A stretch of 64,000 nt of DNA from Steinernema hermaphroditum (GCA_030435675.1 CM059621.1:14012001-14076000), one strand, 5' to 3'. Positions 33,109 to 44,795 are shown, counted from the stretch's first letter. Notes: generated from the letters alone by a model not told the origin. Numbers and translations: made by a program.

Positions 33109-34032
33109 ATGTCGTTCGTCGGTCTTCTCGTTCTCGTAGCGATCGTTGTCGGCATCCTCTCCTACGTCTGCTTCTTCTGTAATGTTGAAGACTCCAAAAG
33201 GAAGCCGAGCAACTCTCCCCGAAAGACGACGTCGACGACGACGAGCGCGGGAGAGACCCTCATTTCGGGGAGTTCGACAACGTCAGTGGTTTCCATGCCT
33301 AAGACGACTAGTGCTGCCGCCTCCTCTAAAGCCAGTTCGAAGATGAAGTCGAAGTCAAGCAGCCCTCCCCGAAAGGCAATCTCGACGACGGTCAGTGCAG
33401 GGGTCACGGCGAGGTCGACAACTTCGAAGGTTTCCCCGCCTAGGACGACCAGTGCCGCTGCCACTACTGAAGCTAGTTCGAAGCTGACGAAGACCGAATC
33501 GGCGATCACAATGGTGACCGAGTCGTCGGTGGCAGAGAGTTCGAAGCTGGCGTCTCGATTCCTCTCTTCTGACACAGCCAGCATCACTACGGTCTCTTCA
33601 ATGGTACGCGGAACCAGCTCACCCGTGTTTACAAGGAACTATTTCCAGACGATGTGTGACTGCGGTTCCGATCAGAAGATACCTATGGATGATATCGACG
33701 AGATCAAAGATATACACGTAGCGCGTCTTTTGCGGCCAACGGTTTGTTACCCGATCGACTACGAACTGTACAAGCCGGTGGCAAAAGGTCTCCTATCTTT
33801 AATCGGTAGTACTTACTTCACTGGTTGTTGACTGATTTTTGACTGCTTTGTTCCAGATCCTTCGAAGCCTTCAGGACTCTGTGAAGCCGCGCAGAAGCCT
33901 CATGCTGCATTGGCAGACCTCAAACACTTCAGTGCGTTCAAGCCGATTCTGCATGCCATCCATTATGCACACAAGCACTCGAAGATGGTGAATGAACTCT
34001 GCGAGAATTACGCCTACATCGAAAGCGGCTGA
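33109..34032 (+). CDS. membrane-anchored mucin-like protein with Cys-containing C-terminus
   Basis: Exons 33109-33805 and 33857-34032 give 290 aa. Residues 1-24 (MSFVGLLVLVAIVVGILSYV) are a signal anchor. Residues ~30-150 are Ser/Thr-rich and contain an internal duplication of ~45 residues: one unit starts SPRKTTSTTTSAGE, the next starts PPRKAISTTVSAGV. The C-terminal ~110 residues look folded, with cysteines in MCDCGSDQ, PTVCYPIDY, GLCEAA and ELCENY. The frame on the opposite strand is a shadow of the repetitive codons. An AATAAA-like signal follows near 34069. The function is unknown. Confidence 0.72.
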
Positions 34033-34236
34033 AATGTCTACTTGCGGAAATAAGCTAAGAAGTTTATTAATAAACGGTTACAGCATTGACGATAACTACC
34101 GTGTACAGCACTCTGGGTAATCTCGAAGTCGAATACATAGAGATTCTACGACTATGCTCAGAAGATGGAATACGAATTCCGGGACTATGTACAAGTGAAA
34201 TGCTTTCCAAAATTTGTGACTCAGAAGACGGATCAA

Positions 34237-37200
34237 TCACTCCTCTCTCGTTTCCGAGGTTCTCGAGGTCGCGCTGTCAGCTTCAGGCGCCACCTCTGGC
34301 TCAATGGGGGCCTCCGTGGCTTCGGTTTCGACGCTTTCTGGAGGAATCGTCGATGAGTGCGACGAAGAGGAGTCCGACGGAGCTTCAGGTTCGAACACCT
34401 CCATCGCCCGCGACGGAGTTGGTTGAGCCTTGAGCCTTTCCGTTTCCTCCAAATGATCGTGCACGGGAGCCTCGACTGGGGCTTCGATTCCAGGTGGATG
34501 GGCCTCCTCTTCTTCGATCTCCTTCGTCTCTTCTACCGTTTTCATATTAATTACTTCTCGTTCTTTTTCGGGTTGCTCCTGCGCCTCTACTTGTTCGTCT
34601 CCAGGCGCCTCGGCCTCTGGTTCAACCGTGGAGTCCTCTTTAAGCGCCTCTTCCGACGGCACCTCTTTGGCAACGTCGGCTTCGGAGCTCGTGGACGCTG
34701 CGGAAGAGGAACACTCTGGCAGTGGTTCTACTGGAGGGAGGCGCTCGACCGCGGGGATGACGGTGGTGGAAGAAGTCGCCGCTTCTTGAGGGGGTTGAAG
34801 TGCTTTCAACGGCTCGGAAGCTAAAAACTGAAAATGGAAGCTTCCCAAGCTTCTAGTCCCTACCGTTCAGATTCGTTTCGACCGCTGGATCGACTTTCCT
34901 TATGAGGATCGGATTCGCTACCGTACCCACAGGGGCCGTTAGCGAAGTGGGAACCACGGTGACGGTCCTCCTCTCGCCCGGCTTCGTTCCCATCACAGCG
35001 CTGCGCACGACTATCGAAGAAGGGATCCTTTCTCCACCCGTCTGGGGGTGCAGAGTCGTGTAGACAACGCCTTCTTGAGAAGTCACCTGCACGGGTACTT
35101 GGGTCCTCCTCAGGATCTGCGGATGGGGACCACTCGTCAGAATCCGCGCTCCCGTTGTCGGTCCACTGTGGCGCGTGATGATCGACCTGGAAAGGGAGCG
35201 TGTCTCTAAAGGCGCTTACGGTAGCCTACCTCTTGAGAATAGCGTTCTTGACGATCGTCGCTCCGCTGACGGAGACGCCTAAAGTCGTGGCGGGAGCCAC
35301 AACCGGCTGTTCACTTCCTCCACCGGGGTGGGCGCCTTCGGAGTGCGCCGGAGACTTAGCGCCCTTCGAAGGAGAGCTCGTGACGGGCGCAGCCCCCACT
35401 CGGGTTACTGTAACGCTCCCCGGCGTTACGAGGGTGGTGATGTGTGTGGTCGTCGGCTGCTGCTGCTGTGCGGAGGAGGTGGAACTACCGCCGTCGGAGG
35501 AAACGGAGGAGGCGCGCACGGGGACAGCACCGTAGTACCTCTGGCCAGATGGGTTGAAAGCGCTGGTCTGGATTACGGTAGTGCCAGCCACAGCGGCGGA
35601 GGGGCTTTGGGCGACAAAGAGACGGGTGGTGCCGTTCGTGGAGCGGACGAAGCCTTTGGGAACGGCTGCTTGAGCGTGGCCTCGGAGGATCGTCGACTTG
35701 ACTCCTTCGGCGATGGCCGCGGAGACGTCGCCGGAGGATACGGTACGGGCCCGTTTGATGTACGTTCCTGAAAGAAGGAGGTAAAGTCTAAGTCTAAAGT
35801 CTGCATTTAATAGACAACTACGCTTTACAGGCACACTGTCTCTGTCTGCAAAGTTAGTGCTGTTCGAGACAGTCCTAGGAGATCTAGACATGGCTTTGTC
35901 TACTTAAGGCACATAAAAATCGAATAACGACTAATTACCAGAGGCCATATGGGAGATTTTCTAGTTACCTGGGGTTATGAAATGAGCCGTCTTTGTGGTG
36001 GAACTCGCCACATAGGTAGACGTCGTCGACGACGGCGATGTCTTCGTGGAAGGCGGAGCCTCTGAGGACGTCGACGGAGTCTCGGAGCCGTTGTAGACGA
36101 CATTCGGAGGGGCAAGCGTTCCTCCGGGAGTCAGGACGGGCGACGGATGGGAGAAACCGGTGAGGCTCGTGGGCGAAGGACGTTTGGCGGTGCGGCGGTC
36201 CGGGTTTCCGCGCGGAGGTTTCGGCTTACCCGGAACTTGAGGCTCGAAGATGAAGGGCTGAACTCTGGCACAGACACACGTGGAGTTGTCTCTCTAAATT
36301 GGGGGAGGGGTTCGAGAAGGTGGCTCCAGTGTCCTACCGGCTTGGAGCGTTTTCTCCTCTGCAGTTTGCCGCCGACAATCAGATTCGTGTTCGAGAAGTA
36401 CTCTTCTAAAAGTGGTTCAATCACGGCGCCACTTGGGCTCTCCTACCGGGAGGGAAAGGAGGGTCGTCGCTGAGGAGCGAGAGGGAGCTCCTGGAGCAGG
36501 CGGCCTCGTCGCTCGTATCGTGGGAAGCCGTCGGACTCTGCCCGGCCACTACCTCTGCCACCACGGACTCGATCCTCTCCTGCTGCGTGAGCCCCGAGAC
36601 GGGCGACTCCGCAAAGCTCTGCTCGCTCTCGGGATGGAGCACTCCGTTGAGCAGCTGCTGCTCTGGAGTCGTCGTTGTCACCGTCGGAATCGGCTCCACC
36701 TCGGTCTTGACGGGAGTCGTGAACTCAGGCTTCGGAGCGACCACGGGCACGGGCTCAGGAGCCGGTGCCGGGGTTGGTGCCATGGACGTGGTGGAGCAGA
36801 TAGACTCGCTCTTAGGTCTTCGACCCGGTCTCCTCTTGATGGTTGGTGTGGCAGGAGTTTCGTCGCCACGGGAGGGTCTCCGTTTGAGGGGAGTCGTGAA
36901 CGGAGAAGGGCCGACGGCCTTCTCCTTCCTCTGTTTCGGTCGCTTAGAATCGAGGGCGATGCGTTGGGAGACGTCCGATTCCGTGGAGCGCAGCATGATT
37001 CTCATTGACTCAGGGACTAAAATCCGCTGTTTATTCGGTAGTAAGGCCTTTCACATATAATTATAGAGGTAACTATCTCGAGTGGGTAGACACAGACAGG
37101 GTTAATTTCAAGGAGACTCGCTGAGAACGACCGATCTATCCCACTAGATGCCCAAAATGAAGGCTAAGACGTCTGTTCAAAACGTTCTTACCGTATGGAA

Positions 37201-37763
37201 CGGGAGGAAGTTCGCTGAGCTCCCTGGCGAGGTCCTTGCTCTCTTCGACCTTTTCGTTGTGCTGGTTAGCGAGCGCCAGAAGCTGGTCGGCGAACTCGAG
37301 GATCGACTCGTCCCTCTCCTCCTTCTTCTCCTCTTTCGGCTTTTTCTCCCGCTTCGTCTCGGGGAGAAGGTCAAAGTCATTGGAGGCGATGTTGAGTCCC
37401 GCGGCGCTCCACTGCGTGAACGTATCGTAGTGCGGATTTAGAGTCTCCGAAATTCTCATCAAGCACGGGTCGTTGGCCGCCCTTCGCATCTCGGTCACCA
37501 TCTGGGCGTCGGAGAAACTACGATAGCTCAGTTAGACGCAGGCGAGAGTATATGACCTACTGTAGGATGTTCTTGACGTGGTTGAGCACCTTCTCGCGGT
37601 ACTCACTCAGGCCGCCCTGGGCGCGCATGGCGGCGATGAGTGTGGTCAGGGCGGACTGCTCCAGGCGCCGGAGCATGTACGTGCAATCCTCAGGGCCCCA
37701 GTCGTCCTCTTCTTGTTGCGTGGAAACACCGTTTACGGCGGAGGAAGGCTGACAGTCCATCAT
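34237..37763 (-). CDS. EMSY: EMSY-like chromatin regulator with ENT domain
   Basis: Exons 37763-37561, 37517-37192, 37016-36447, 36405-36338, 36293-35969, 35767-35230, 35186-34864 and 34820-34237 join to ~978 aa. The ENT domain is at residues ~20-90 (CTYMLRRLEQSALTTLIAAM, RAQGGLSEYREKVLNHV, MVTEMRRAANDP), which matches EMSY and plant ENT proteins. After it come two AT-hook-like basic patches (LKRRPSRG, IKRRPGRRPK). Long Ser/Thr/Val-rich segments with the EMSY-type motif TVTVVPTSL follow, and then an acidic C-terminus. EMSY works with HP1-type and KDM5/SIN3 repressor complexes. All seven introns are needed to hold the frame. Confidence 0.85.
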
Positions 37764-38858
37764 GGTCCTGTTCTCCTAATCTCGAATCTTTTAAATGGGA
37801 ATTTTCATAACGACCCAAGGTTTCTAAAATGGCGAATTGGAAGTTTTGTCGAATGCAGCGGAAAAACACGGAAATCGGGGAACAACGCGTAGCCTATAGT
37901 AGAAAAAAGAAAACATCGAAAGTCCTTATTAAGCCAATTAAAACAGCGTATGAGCCGAAGCTAAAAGGAACATAACAAGGTCATAAATTTTTTTCTATAA
38001 TGAGGTGGACATATCCCATGTAAGTTGAGAAGGGTGCTTATTGAAATAAGGTCTGAAAATGGAGGTTTTAATCGCAGACACCTGGAAACGAAGGCACTCT
38101 AACTGATTGAAGATTGGGTTTTGAGAGGACTGAGCTGGCCGATGTGACCATAGGTAGAAGTAAATAACAAATAGACGAGACGAGAAAGCAAGAATCAGTG
38201 AGTCACAACCGCTCACTTTCGAAGACGTACGTGGAAATGACAGACAGAAATCAGTCTCTCTGCAAAGCCAGACGAATGTTCCATTCTAGACGTCTACTGC
38301 AGAAGTGAACGTCTTTGAGACAGAGTATGCTTGTACACACAGTTTTGCGACTTTTTTGGCATTTCTTAATAAGAAACCTTAATTGTTATTTTTCTATTAT
38401 CAACAAGCCGAACCCTCGAAGTCACCAATCAATACCAAATTTAGAAAGAGGCCAGGTTCAGCAGAGGCGTCACTTATCCCCAAGGAATCCATAAAATAAT
38501 GGGCACTAATAGCAGTTCCGAATAAAAGTAATTTTCAGCGAAACACCCACAGTTTTTCCCTCAGATCTGCGCAATCTCAAGGTCGTCCGAAATGCCCGAT
38601 TCGAATCTTCTACCGTCGCGGGTGGTCGTCTCCCCTTCTGGCGCGAAGCCAAGAGTGCACGCGCGGCGCGACGCTCCCGCATCGATCGCGGTGTTGGCGC
38701 GGCGGGACCGCTCGTGCTCAGGGCGGCGAAAGTTTGAATTTTCGAACGGAGCGACTCCTACAGCGATACCGTACATTTGGGAAGCTCCCCCCACTGCAGC
38801 GGCGACTCGAACGACGAAGTCTCCTGTTTTGTTGCTCTGATTTCTCAAGAGCTCCACC
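37764..38858. other. intergenic between EMSY and rpl-19
   Basis: It holds the divergent promoter regions of both genes. A minus-strand frame (38860-38561) opens opposite the rpl-19 start, but I do not accept it as a gene. Confidence 0.5.
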
Positions 38859-39971
38859 ATGAGGTTAGTTTTTGGCTTTTTTTGCAGATTTCCTGGATTT
38901 GCGCGTTGGATTTGAGATGGTAATTTACGTTTTCTCACTTTTTGGCGATGTGTGACTTTCACGGCGATCTCATATCCAACTTTGCGCAACTTCCATTCTC
39001 GATGGCCTTATCCCAAATTCTGAGTTCGGTGCTTTAGCAATCTGAGACTCCAAACGCGCCTGGCGGCGGCGGTCCTCAAGTGCGGAAAGAAGAAGGTGTG
39101 GTTGGACCCTAACGAGTCCAACGAGATCTCCAACGCCAACTCGCGCCACAACATCCGCCGTCTCATCGCCGATGGCCTGATCATCAAGAAGCCCGTGGCC
39201 GTCCACTCGCGCTACCGCGCCCGCCTCATGGCCGAGGCCCGCCGCAAGGTGAGTCCGTCTTCCGGCGATCGGATGGCTAAACGGGGATCTGTAGGGTCGC
39301 CACATGGGCACCGGTAAGCGTCACGGTACCCGCAACGCCCGTATGCCCGAGAAGGTCCTCTGGATTCGCCGCATGCGCGTCCTCCGCCACCTCCTCAAGA
39401 AGTACCGCGAGGCCAAGAAGATCGACAAGCACCTGTGAGTCCTCCTGGCCCCCTAGAGTCCCTTCCACGGCCAGTTGTGTCGATGACCCGGCCTAGAGCC
39501 GGCGTCGTCCACTTCTGCAAAGCATCGGTGGCTTATCTCGTTAAGCATGTTTCCGGTTTGCCTGGCCGAAGAGCATTAGGCTGTGTGGCGCCCTTCCGGA
39601 TGCCCGGCTTGCTTTTGTATATTCCTGACCACGGTATAGTCCCGTCGGGGCGCTGACTACTAGTGAAAACCATACAAAAGACACCCCTTACCCCTACCTA
39701 CCTACCTTCCGTATCCCCAAACCCCCTTCTCCAACTTCCTCGCTGATTCCTTCCTTGCAGCTACCACGAGTTGTACCTCCGCGCCAAGGGTAACGCCTTC
39801 AAGAACAAGCGCAACCTCCTTGAGTTCATCTTCAAGAAGAAGGCCGAGAACCTCCGATCCAAGCAGCTCTCAGAGCAGGCCGACGCCCGCCGCCAGAAGA
39901 ACAAGGAAGCCCGCAAGCGCAGAGAAGAGCGCATCGCCGCGAAGCGCTCCCAGACTGTTGAGCAGCAGTAA
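38859..39971 (+). CDS. rpl-19: ribosomal protein eL19
   Basis: Exons 38859-38863, 39038-39248, 39295-39434 and 39761-39971 give 188 aa. The first exon holds only ATGAG. The sequence has [55 protein letters not shown] and the long basic C-terminal helix, all as in eL19, a structural protein of the large subunit. Codon use is strongly biased toward C-ending codons, as in highly expressed genes. The last intron is 326 nt and GC-rich. Confidence 0.97.
39465..39700 (+). ncRNA. possible intronic small RNA in rpl-19
   Basis: The last rpl-19 intron is unusually long and GC-rich and can form stems, for example GCGCCC at ~39588 with GGGCGC at ~39648. An AGAGCA (H-box pattern ANANNA) lies between two potential hairpins, and an ACA near 39672 lies downstream. 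Ribosomal-protein introns often host snoRNAs. No target can be named. Confidence 0.22.
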
Positions 39972-40852
39972 TCTGCTGGATTTGTTGTTGTTACACGATA
40001 AATTGTTTTATTTGTTCTTTAATATCATTTGGTCCTTACCTTTGGATCACACGTTAGCCCTTCTTCTTCGATATCTAGGGATTGGGATGAGCTGTATTGC
40101 GTTAGGAAGTCTATGTTAGGGTGCGCGGCAAGCCAAAAGCGCAGCTTTTAGAGCGTCTCCGGAGGCCTCAGATGTCTAGAAAGAACAGTCTGATCTTTCA
40201 CCTTTCACCAAGATCGACCCCACAATGACAGGCGTTTCGCTGACCGTCTCCATTTCTTAGCGCTTTCAATTCGAATAGACGTCTATGATACGAAGCCAGT
40301 CTAATTGATATCTTTGAGAATGATCACGATGCCCACTATCAGTTAGCGAGGCTGAAACCACTATAGTCATCTTTGCCGAGATCGATTTTTCTTGTTTACG
40401 CTGTCAGCGGGGACCAAAACACCCTCGACGTCACCACCAGCCTAACGTTGTGCAATCGCCATTTCCAAACATTTCTTGTTATTCGAATTGCACAAGGAAT
40501 GTGTCACGCATCTAACGTTGTGCAATGGAAGCATCCGGTTCTGCTTCAAAAATTTCGATGATCGGCCTGTTCGTCGTTTAGAGGGGGATTTTGAGATCGT
40601 TTCAGGGACGAAAGTTTAAGAAGGGATCAAATACTCTGTTCGTGAAAGATGAAAGTGTGCAAACAGTTCAGAACTGACCCCAAATTCAACCCTAACAAGA
40701 CAATCTACGGATGATAACCGCCCGATGATGCGATTTATATCTTCCGTTCTATGATTCTGAGTTTTTGGGACATTATTGACAGAGCTCCCTGTACCTTTAG
40801 CACTATGCCCTCAAAAGCCTCTGTATATTAATGTTTTATTCATTCTATAGTC
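39972..40852. other. intergenic, no gene seen
   Basis: It contains two direct copies of CTAACGTTGTGCAAT (~40442 and ~40513) with an inverted ATTGCACAA between them. No gene is supported. Confidence 0.5.
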
Positions 40853-42330
40853 TCACTTATCCCCTTCTTCTGAATCACTCAGCTCTTCCTCCTCGATCTT
40901 CGTTATACTCGAAGGCTCTGCTGTGGAGATCTGCGGGGCGACGGTGGCGACCGTCGGATTTGGCTGAAATAGACACATTGAATTCCACGGTGGTCACTTT
41001 CAGGGTCTACCCTTAGGAGTCCCTCTTCTTGGAGCTCTCTCGTGGAAGGCATATCTATAAGACGGCTGGAACTGGGAAGGACGTCGTAGCCAGCTTGTTT
41101 GATGTCCTTTAGGATGACGTTGAAGGAGACCGTTATTAGGCCTTGGGTGCTTACTCGTGTCGCTGAAACGTCTTTCTAAGGAAATGGAAATATCTGTCGT
41201 AAGTTGCATGCACGTGACCAAACAAGGCAAAAGAAAGATGATTAACTCCTTTGGTAGTCTTTTGAATTAACGGATCATAAACGCGGCTGCGCGCGAATTC
41301 GCGCCATCCATGTACTAAAAACCAAGTAGTCCATAGCCCTGCGGGCGGCCAGACACCATAGCCCTGTGGACGGCAAGATTGGTGCTCATGCAAAGGTCTG
41401 AAGTTGGGGCCAAAAAACTGTAGCCCTGCGGACGGCAAGACACCATAGCCTGAGGGCGGCAAGATTGGCGCTCATGGCTGAAGTGGGCCAAAAACTGTAA
41501 AATTTCAGGAAACTCGAACCTACATCTCTGCTGGTTACAAAATAGGCAAAAAATCACTGAAAACTAAAAAAAACTCAAAGCCTAGCATCGCCAGAGGCAT
41601 AGTGGAAGTAGAGCGCTACCATCTCAATTGTCTGTGTGGCTCATTGCGAACGTTCTCTGTTTGTAAGCGGGCGGTGTCGGAGTCATTTTTCCAAGCAGAC
41701 TAGTGTGAAATTAGTCGGTTCCCCACCGCATCACACCAAAATGACTGCCACTGTCTGCAACCTTCGTCTGCTAGACAGACTCTTCTATACAACTGCGGTT
41801 AGAATCGATCGAGCTCACCTTCCCTTCCTTCGTGAGTGGCGACGATTTTTGGGTCGACGAACTCGGGCCTTCGCCCCGACAAGAAGCCGAGAATTTTCTG
41901 GATCGAAGTCGAAGCTTCCGGAACAAACATGGCCACTTTCCTTGTATGTCTATAAACGAATTTCCACAACATCGCCAGCTTCCAGTTCTTACACTCCAGG
42001 CGTCGTCGGAAGATGCACGGCGCCGTATCCCCTAATCACATCGTGATTGAAGAAGTCGGGTCCGTAGCAGCTGAGCGCGAGCTGTGGCCACCGGAAAGGT
42101 GAGGTGGAGGAGAAGGTCGCCTCGATGGGGAGGGAGAAGGTGATTCTATTGGAAATGTGACCCCTCTCGCAAGTGGCGCTGATGCCTTCGTGGACGCCGC
42201 CGATCTGGGACCAGTCGGGTCCGAAGACGTAGGCGTACTTGCAGTAGAGGGTGGATACGGTGGGAAAGTCGGCAGTTTCGATCTGGCCCGTGATCAGGAG
42301 GAGGAAGCAGGAGGGAGACGACTGCGACAT
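40853..42330 (-). CDS. mksr-1: B9 domain protein B9D1 (ciliary transition zone)
   Basis: Exons 42330-41993, 41940-41819, 41171-41011 and 40963-40853 give ~243 aa. The B9 domain reads FLLLITGQIETADF, LYCKYAYVFGPDWSQIGG, ITFSLPIEATFSSTSPFRWP, LSCYGPDFFNHDVIRGYGAV, then MFVPEAST and TVSFNVILKDIKQAGYDVLP, in the order of human B9D1. B9D1 works with MKS1 and B9D2 at the ciliary gate; in worms this means sensory neurons. The third exon's acceptor that keeps the frame is TAGAAAG/AC, four bases past a better-looking site. A ~40-residue acidic C-terminal extension is unlike human B9D1. Intron 2 (~650 nt) holds a tandem repeat. Confidence 0.9.
41334..41500. repeat. two-unit imperfect tandem repeat in mksr-1 intron
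   Basis: Units of ~90 bp share TAGCCCTGCGG, CGGCAAGATTGG, GCTCATG and CCAAAAAACTG in the same order. Confidence 0.7.
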
Positions 42331-42619
42331 TGCGCGCTCACTGCAGGACACTGCGTGCACGTCTCACGCTGCAGCCTGGCCGTCGCCTTGGCAACGTGGC
42401 GCGAGTCAGCGCCGCTTGTTTACTTCTCCGACGGCAATTAGACAACATGCACAGACATAGTGTGACTGGAGTGAAACATATATCGTCTACACTGCCGCGT
42501 CTTGAAAATGGTTCGAAATCACGAACAGAGTCGTTTGTTATACAGGGTGTCAACTAAATACAGTCACTTTTCTTCAATTTTCATTCTTGTTCAATCACTT
42601 ATGTCGTATTATCAAGGAC

Positions 42620-43940
42620 CGTCAAAGAGGCGGAAGGCCCTGATCAGCCAGGACCCCAGAGCTGAAGAACAAGGTTAAGAAGAAGATCCAGCGGAATACC
42701 CAGAGAAGCATCCGAAAGCTAGCCAGGGAGCACGAAGTCAGTCATGAAACAATAAAGCTGATCACCGAAGATCTGAAGCTGGTTCCCTACAAGCTCGCGA
42801 AGGATCAGCTCCTCACGGACCAGAACAAAGCGTCAAGATTGGAGAAATGTAGGAAAATGAAGACCCTGAGCCGCGGCGACGCCCTCCAGCGAATCCTCTT
42901 CACAGACGAAAAAATTTTTACCGTTCAACCGTATCGAAACAGCCAGAATCAACGTGAACCGTTGGCAAAAGGATCTCTACGCGTCGTCAAGAAGGAAAAC
43001 GTCCATTTCCCGTCATGGTTTGGGGTGGAATTTCTGGCTTAGGCAAGACCAAGCTGGTTTTTGTGCCCAAAGGGCCAAAATCAACGCCGAGCTGATTTTG
43101 GAGGGAGCTGTCGGCTGTATACAAGAATTGTGCACATAATTCAATCCGTGTGCACATAACGGACTTCGTGTGCACATAATTAATTTTCGTAAACAGGTAA
43201 AGTTAGGATTTTCTTGTTTTTACGCTTCGCTAGAAAGTAAATTTAGGATGTTCTTTCTTCTAGGCTTCGCTTAGGCAAACCCCGGCTTGGCTTAGGCAAA
43301 CCCCGGCTTGGCTTAGGCTCCGGCTTAGGACTATGCCTATGATGTTTAAGCGAGCCCTGTAGTCTTGATAAATCCATAGGCGTGGTCCTAAGACGGAGCC
43401 TAAGCCAAGTCGAGGTTTGCCTAAGCGAAGCCTGGATGTTAACCCGTTCCAAAAAAATGAATACAGAGCTCGTCTGCGGTCCGGCCGCAGCCTAAATCCA
43501 AACTTTACCTTCTTACGAAATTAATTATGTGCACACGGATTGAATTATGTGCACAATTCTTGTATACAGCCGAGCTGTCATCCCCTGGGCCCAGGAAAAC
43601 GCAGTGAATATCGAATGAAGCCTCCAGCAGGACTGGTCTCCTGCATATGGTGCGAAGAAGACTCTGAAGTGGTGTGAGGCCAACCTGCCGAGCTTCTGGA
43701 GCAAGGACGTTTGGCCTTCAAATTCGCCGGATTTGAACCCTCTCGACTTTGCTGTTTGGGGTATCATGGAGCAGAAGGCCTGCGCAGTCAAGCACAAGTC
43801 CGTTGACTCGCTGAAATGCGCTCTGGAAAAGGCATGGAATGAAATTACCCCAGAAATGATCGCGGCCATCTTGAAGAATTTCAGAAAGCGTTTGGACGCC
43901 TGTATCGCCGCCCGAGGAAGCCATTTCGAATGTGACTGAT
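42620..43940 (+). pseudogene. mariner transposase, inactive
   Basis: The recognisable order is KKKIQRNTQRSIRKLAREHE (helix-turn-helix part), RILFTDEKIFTV (first catalytic Asp), KINAELILEGAV, then after the inserted element WAQENAVNIE and KTLKWCEANLPSFW. The third catalytic motif reads SPDLNPLDFAVWG, with Asp rather than Glu. There is a frameshift near 43015, an in-frame TGA just after VNIE at ~43615, and the 459-bp insertion. Confidence 0.85.
43113..43571. mobile_element. foldback (MITE-like) element, copy 2, inside mariner
   Basis: Both ends are GGCTGTATACAAGAATTGTG in inverted orientation. The element is flanked by an exact 8-bp duplication GAGCTGTC (43105-43112 and 43572-43579). Removing the element and one repeat restores the reading frame of the transposase around it. 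The internal arms carry the same GCTTAGGCAAACCCCGGC hairpin as copy 1. Confidence 0.92.
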
Positions 43941-43977
43941 TTTATGTTGTACTTCCAGAGGGAATTGGGACACCCGG

Positions 43978-44795
43978 AAGCCGTAGTCCCACCACCGCTG
44001 ACAACAAGATGTCCGACGCCAGGAATCCAACGCCCAACGCTGCATCAGATGTCATCCCGAAGGTCGCCGACGCTCTAAGGACCAGCGAAGACGCAACTCC
44101 CGGACCACGGACCATCAGATACAAGCTCAGAAGCGTCCGCTGTGCCGCAAACAGCAGTGTTTGCCTGCTATACAAACAGCGAAATGTTTCTCTGTCTACA
44201 CTTCTGAAAGCTGGATCATTTTAGACAGTCATTTATGAATCTCAGATTGTGTGCTCTTAAACCCTATTGAAATGTTTTTTCTAAACAGTGTCTAGACAGA
44301 AAAAATGAGTTTGTAATTCCGCGCTCGGTATGAAATACGCGCAACCGTATGAATCAGGGGAGGCCGAATAAACGATAGCTTTATTCGAACCGTTTAACCA
44401 CCCAAACCACACTAAACATTGAACGCTTCGCACGGTCTAGCAACCCCAAAGCCTAGATGATTAAGGCTAGACAGTCGTGCCAGGACCGGCATCTTGACAA
44501 CGAGCTTTCTAGAGCGTCCAACGATCTTATTTTAGACGTCTGAGAGTGTATCGGTGGTTGTGGTGTGCAGTGTCTGTCTTTATTCCCTTTCCGATGGTCT
44601 CGGAGTACATGGAACTCAGGTCTCTTAAGGCGCACATTGCTGTGGTATTAAAAGAACTTCTGGTAAATGGTGATCTAATCTGATCGGTCTCTGATTGAAT
44701 ACGAGGTTTATTACTGGAACGAAGGGGCAAAAGCAAGACTTTGGCTGGCAAAGGGGCACTAATTGACGAAAATACATGATCGGAGATCGGAGCAA
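43978..44795. other. intergenic, no gene seen
   Basis: A 71-codon frame at 44009-44224 lies just after the mariner end and has no recognisable features. Confidence 0.45.

Larger units (their letters stand above)
42543..43977 (+). mobile_element. mariner-family transposon, degraded and split
   Basis: The left end CAGGGTGTCAACTAAATACAG follows a TA. The right end carries the inverted GGGACACCC. The element contains the broken transposase described separately and a 459-bp foldback element inserted within it. Confidence 0.75.

Noticed and set aside
33162..33587. 141-codon minus-strand frame
   Set aside because: It mirrors the repetitive Ser/Thr codons of the gene at 33109 and has no independent signals.
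36412..37060. Long plus-strand frames across EMSY exon 3
   Set aside because: They are antisense shadows of a low-complexity exon; the minus strand carries the conserved protein and its splice sites.
38561..38860. 100-codon minus-strand frame opposite the rpl-19 start
   Set aside because: It has no splice or family support, lies in the GC-rich rpl-19 promoter, and its ATG arises only because the rpl-19 start sits in a CATG.
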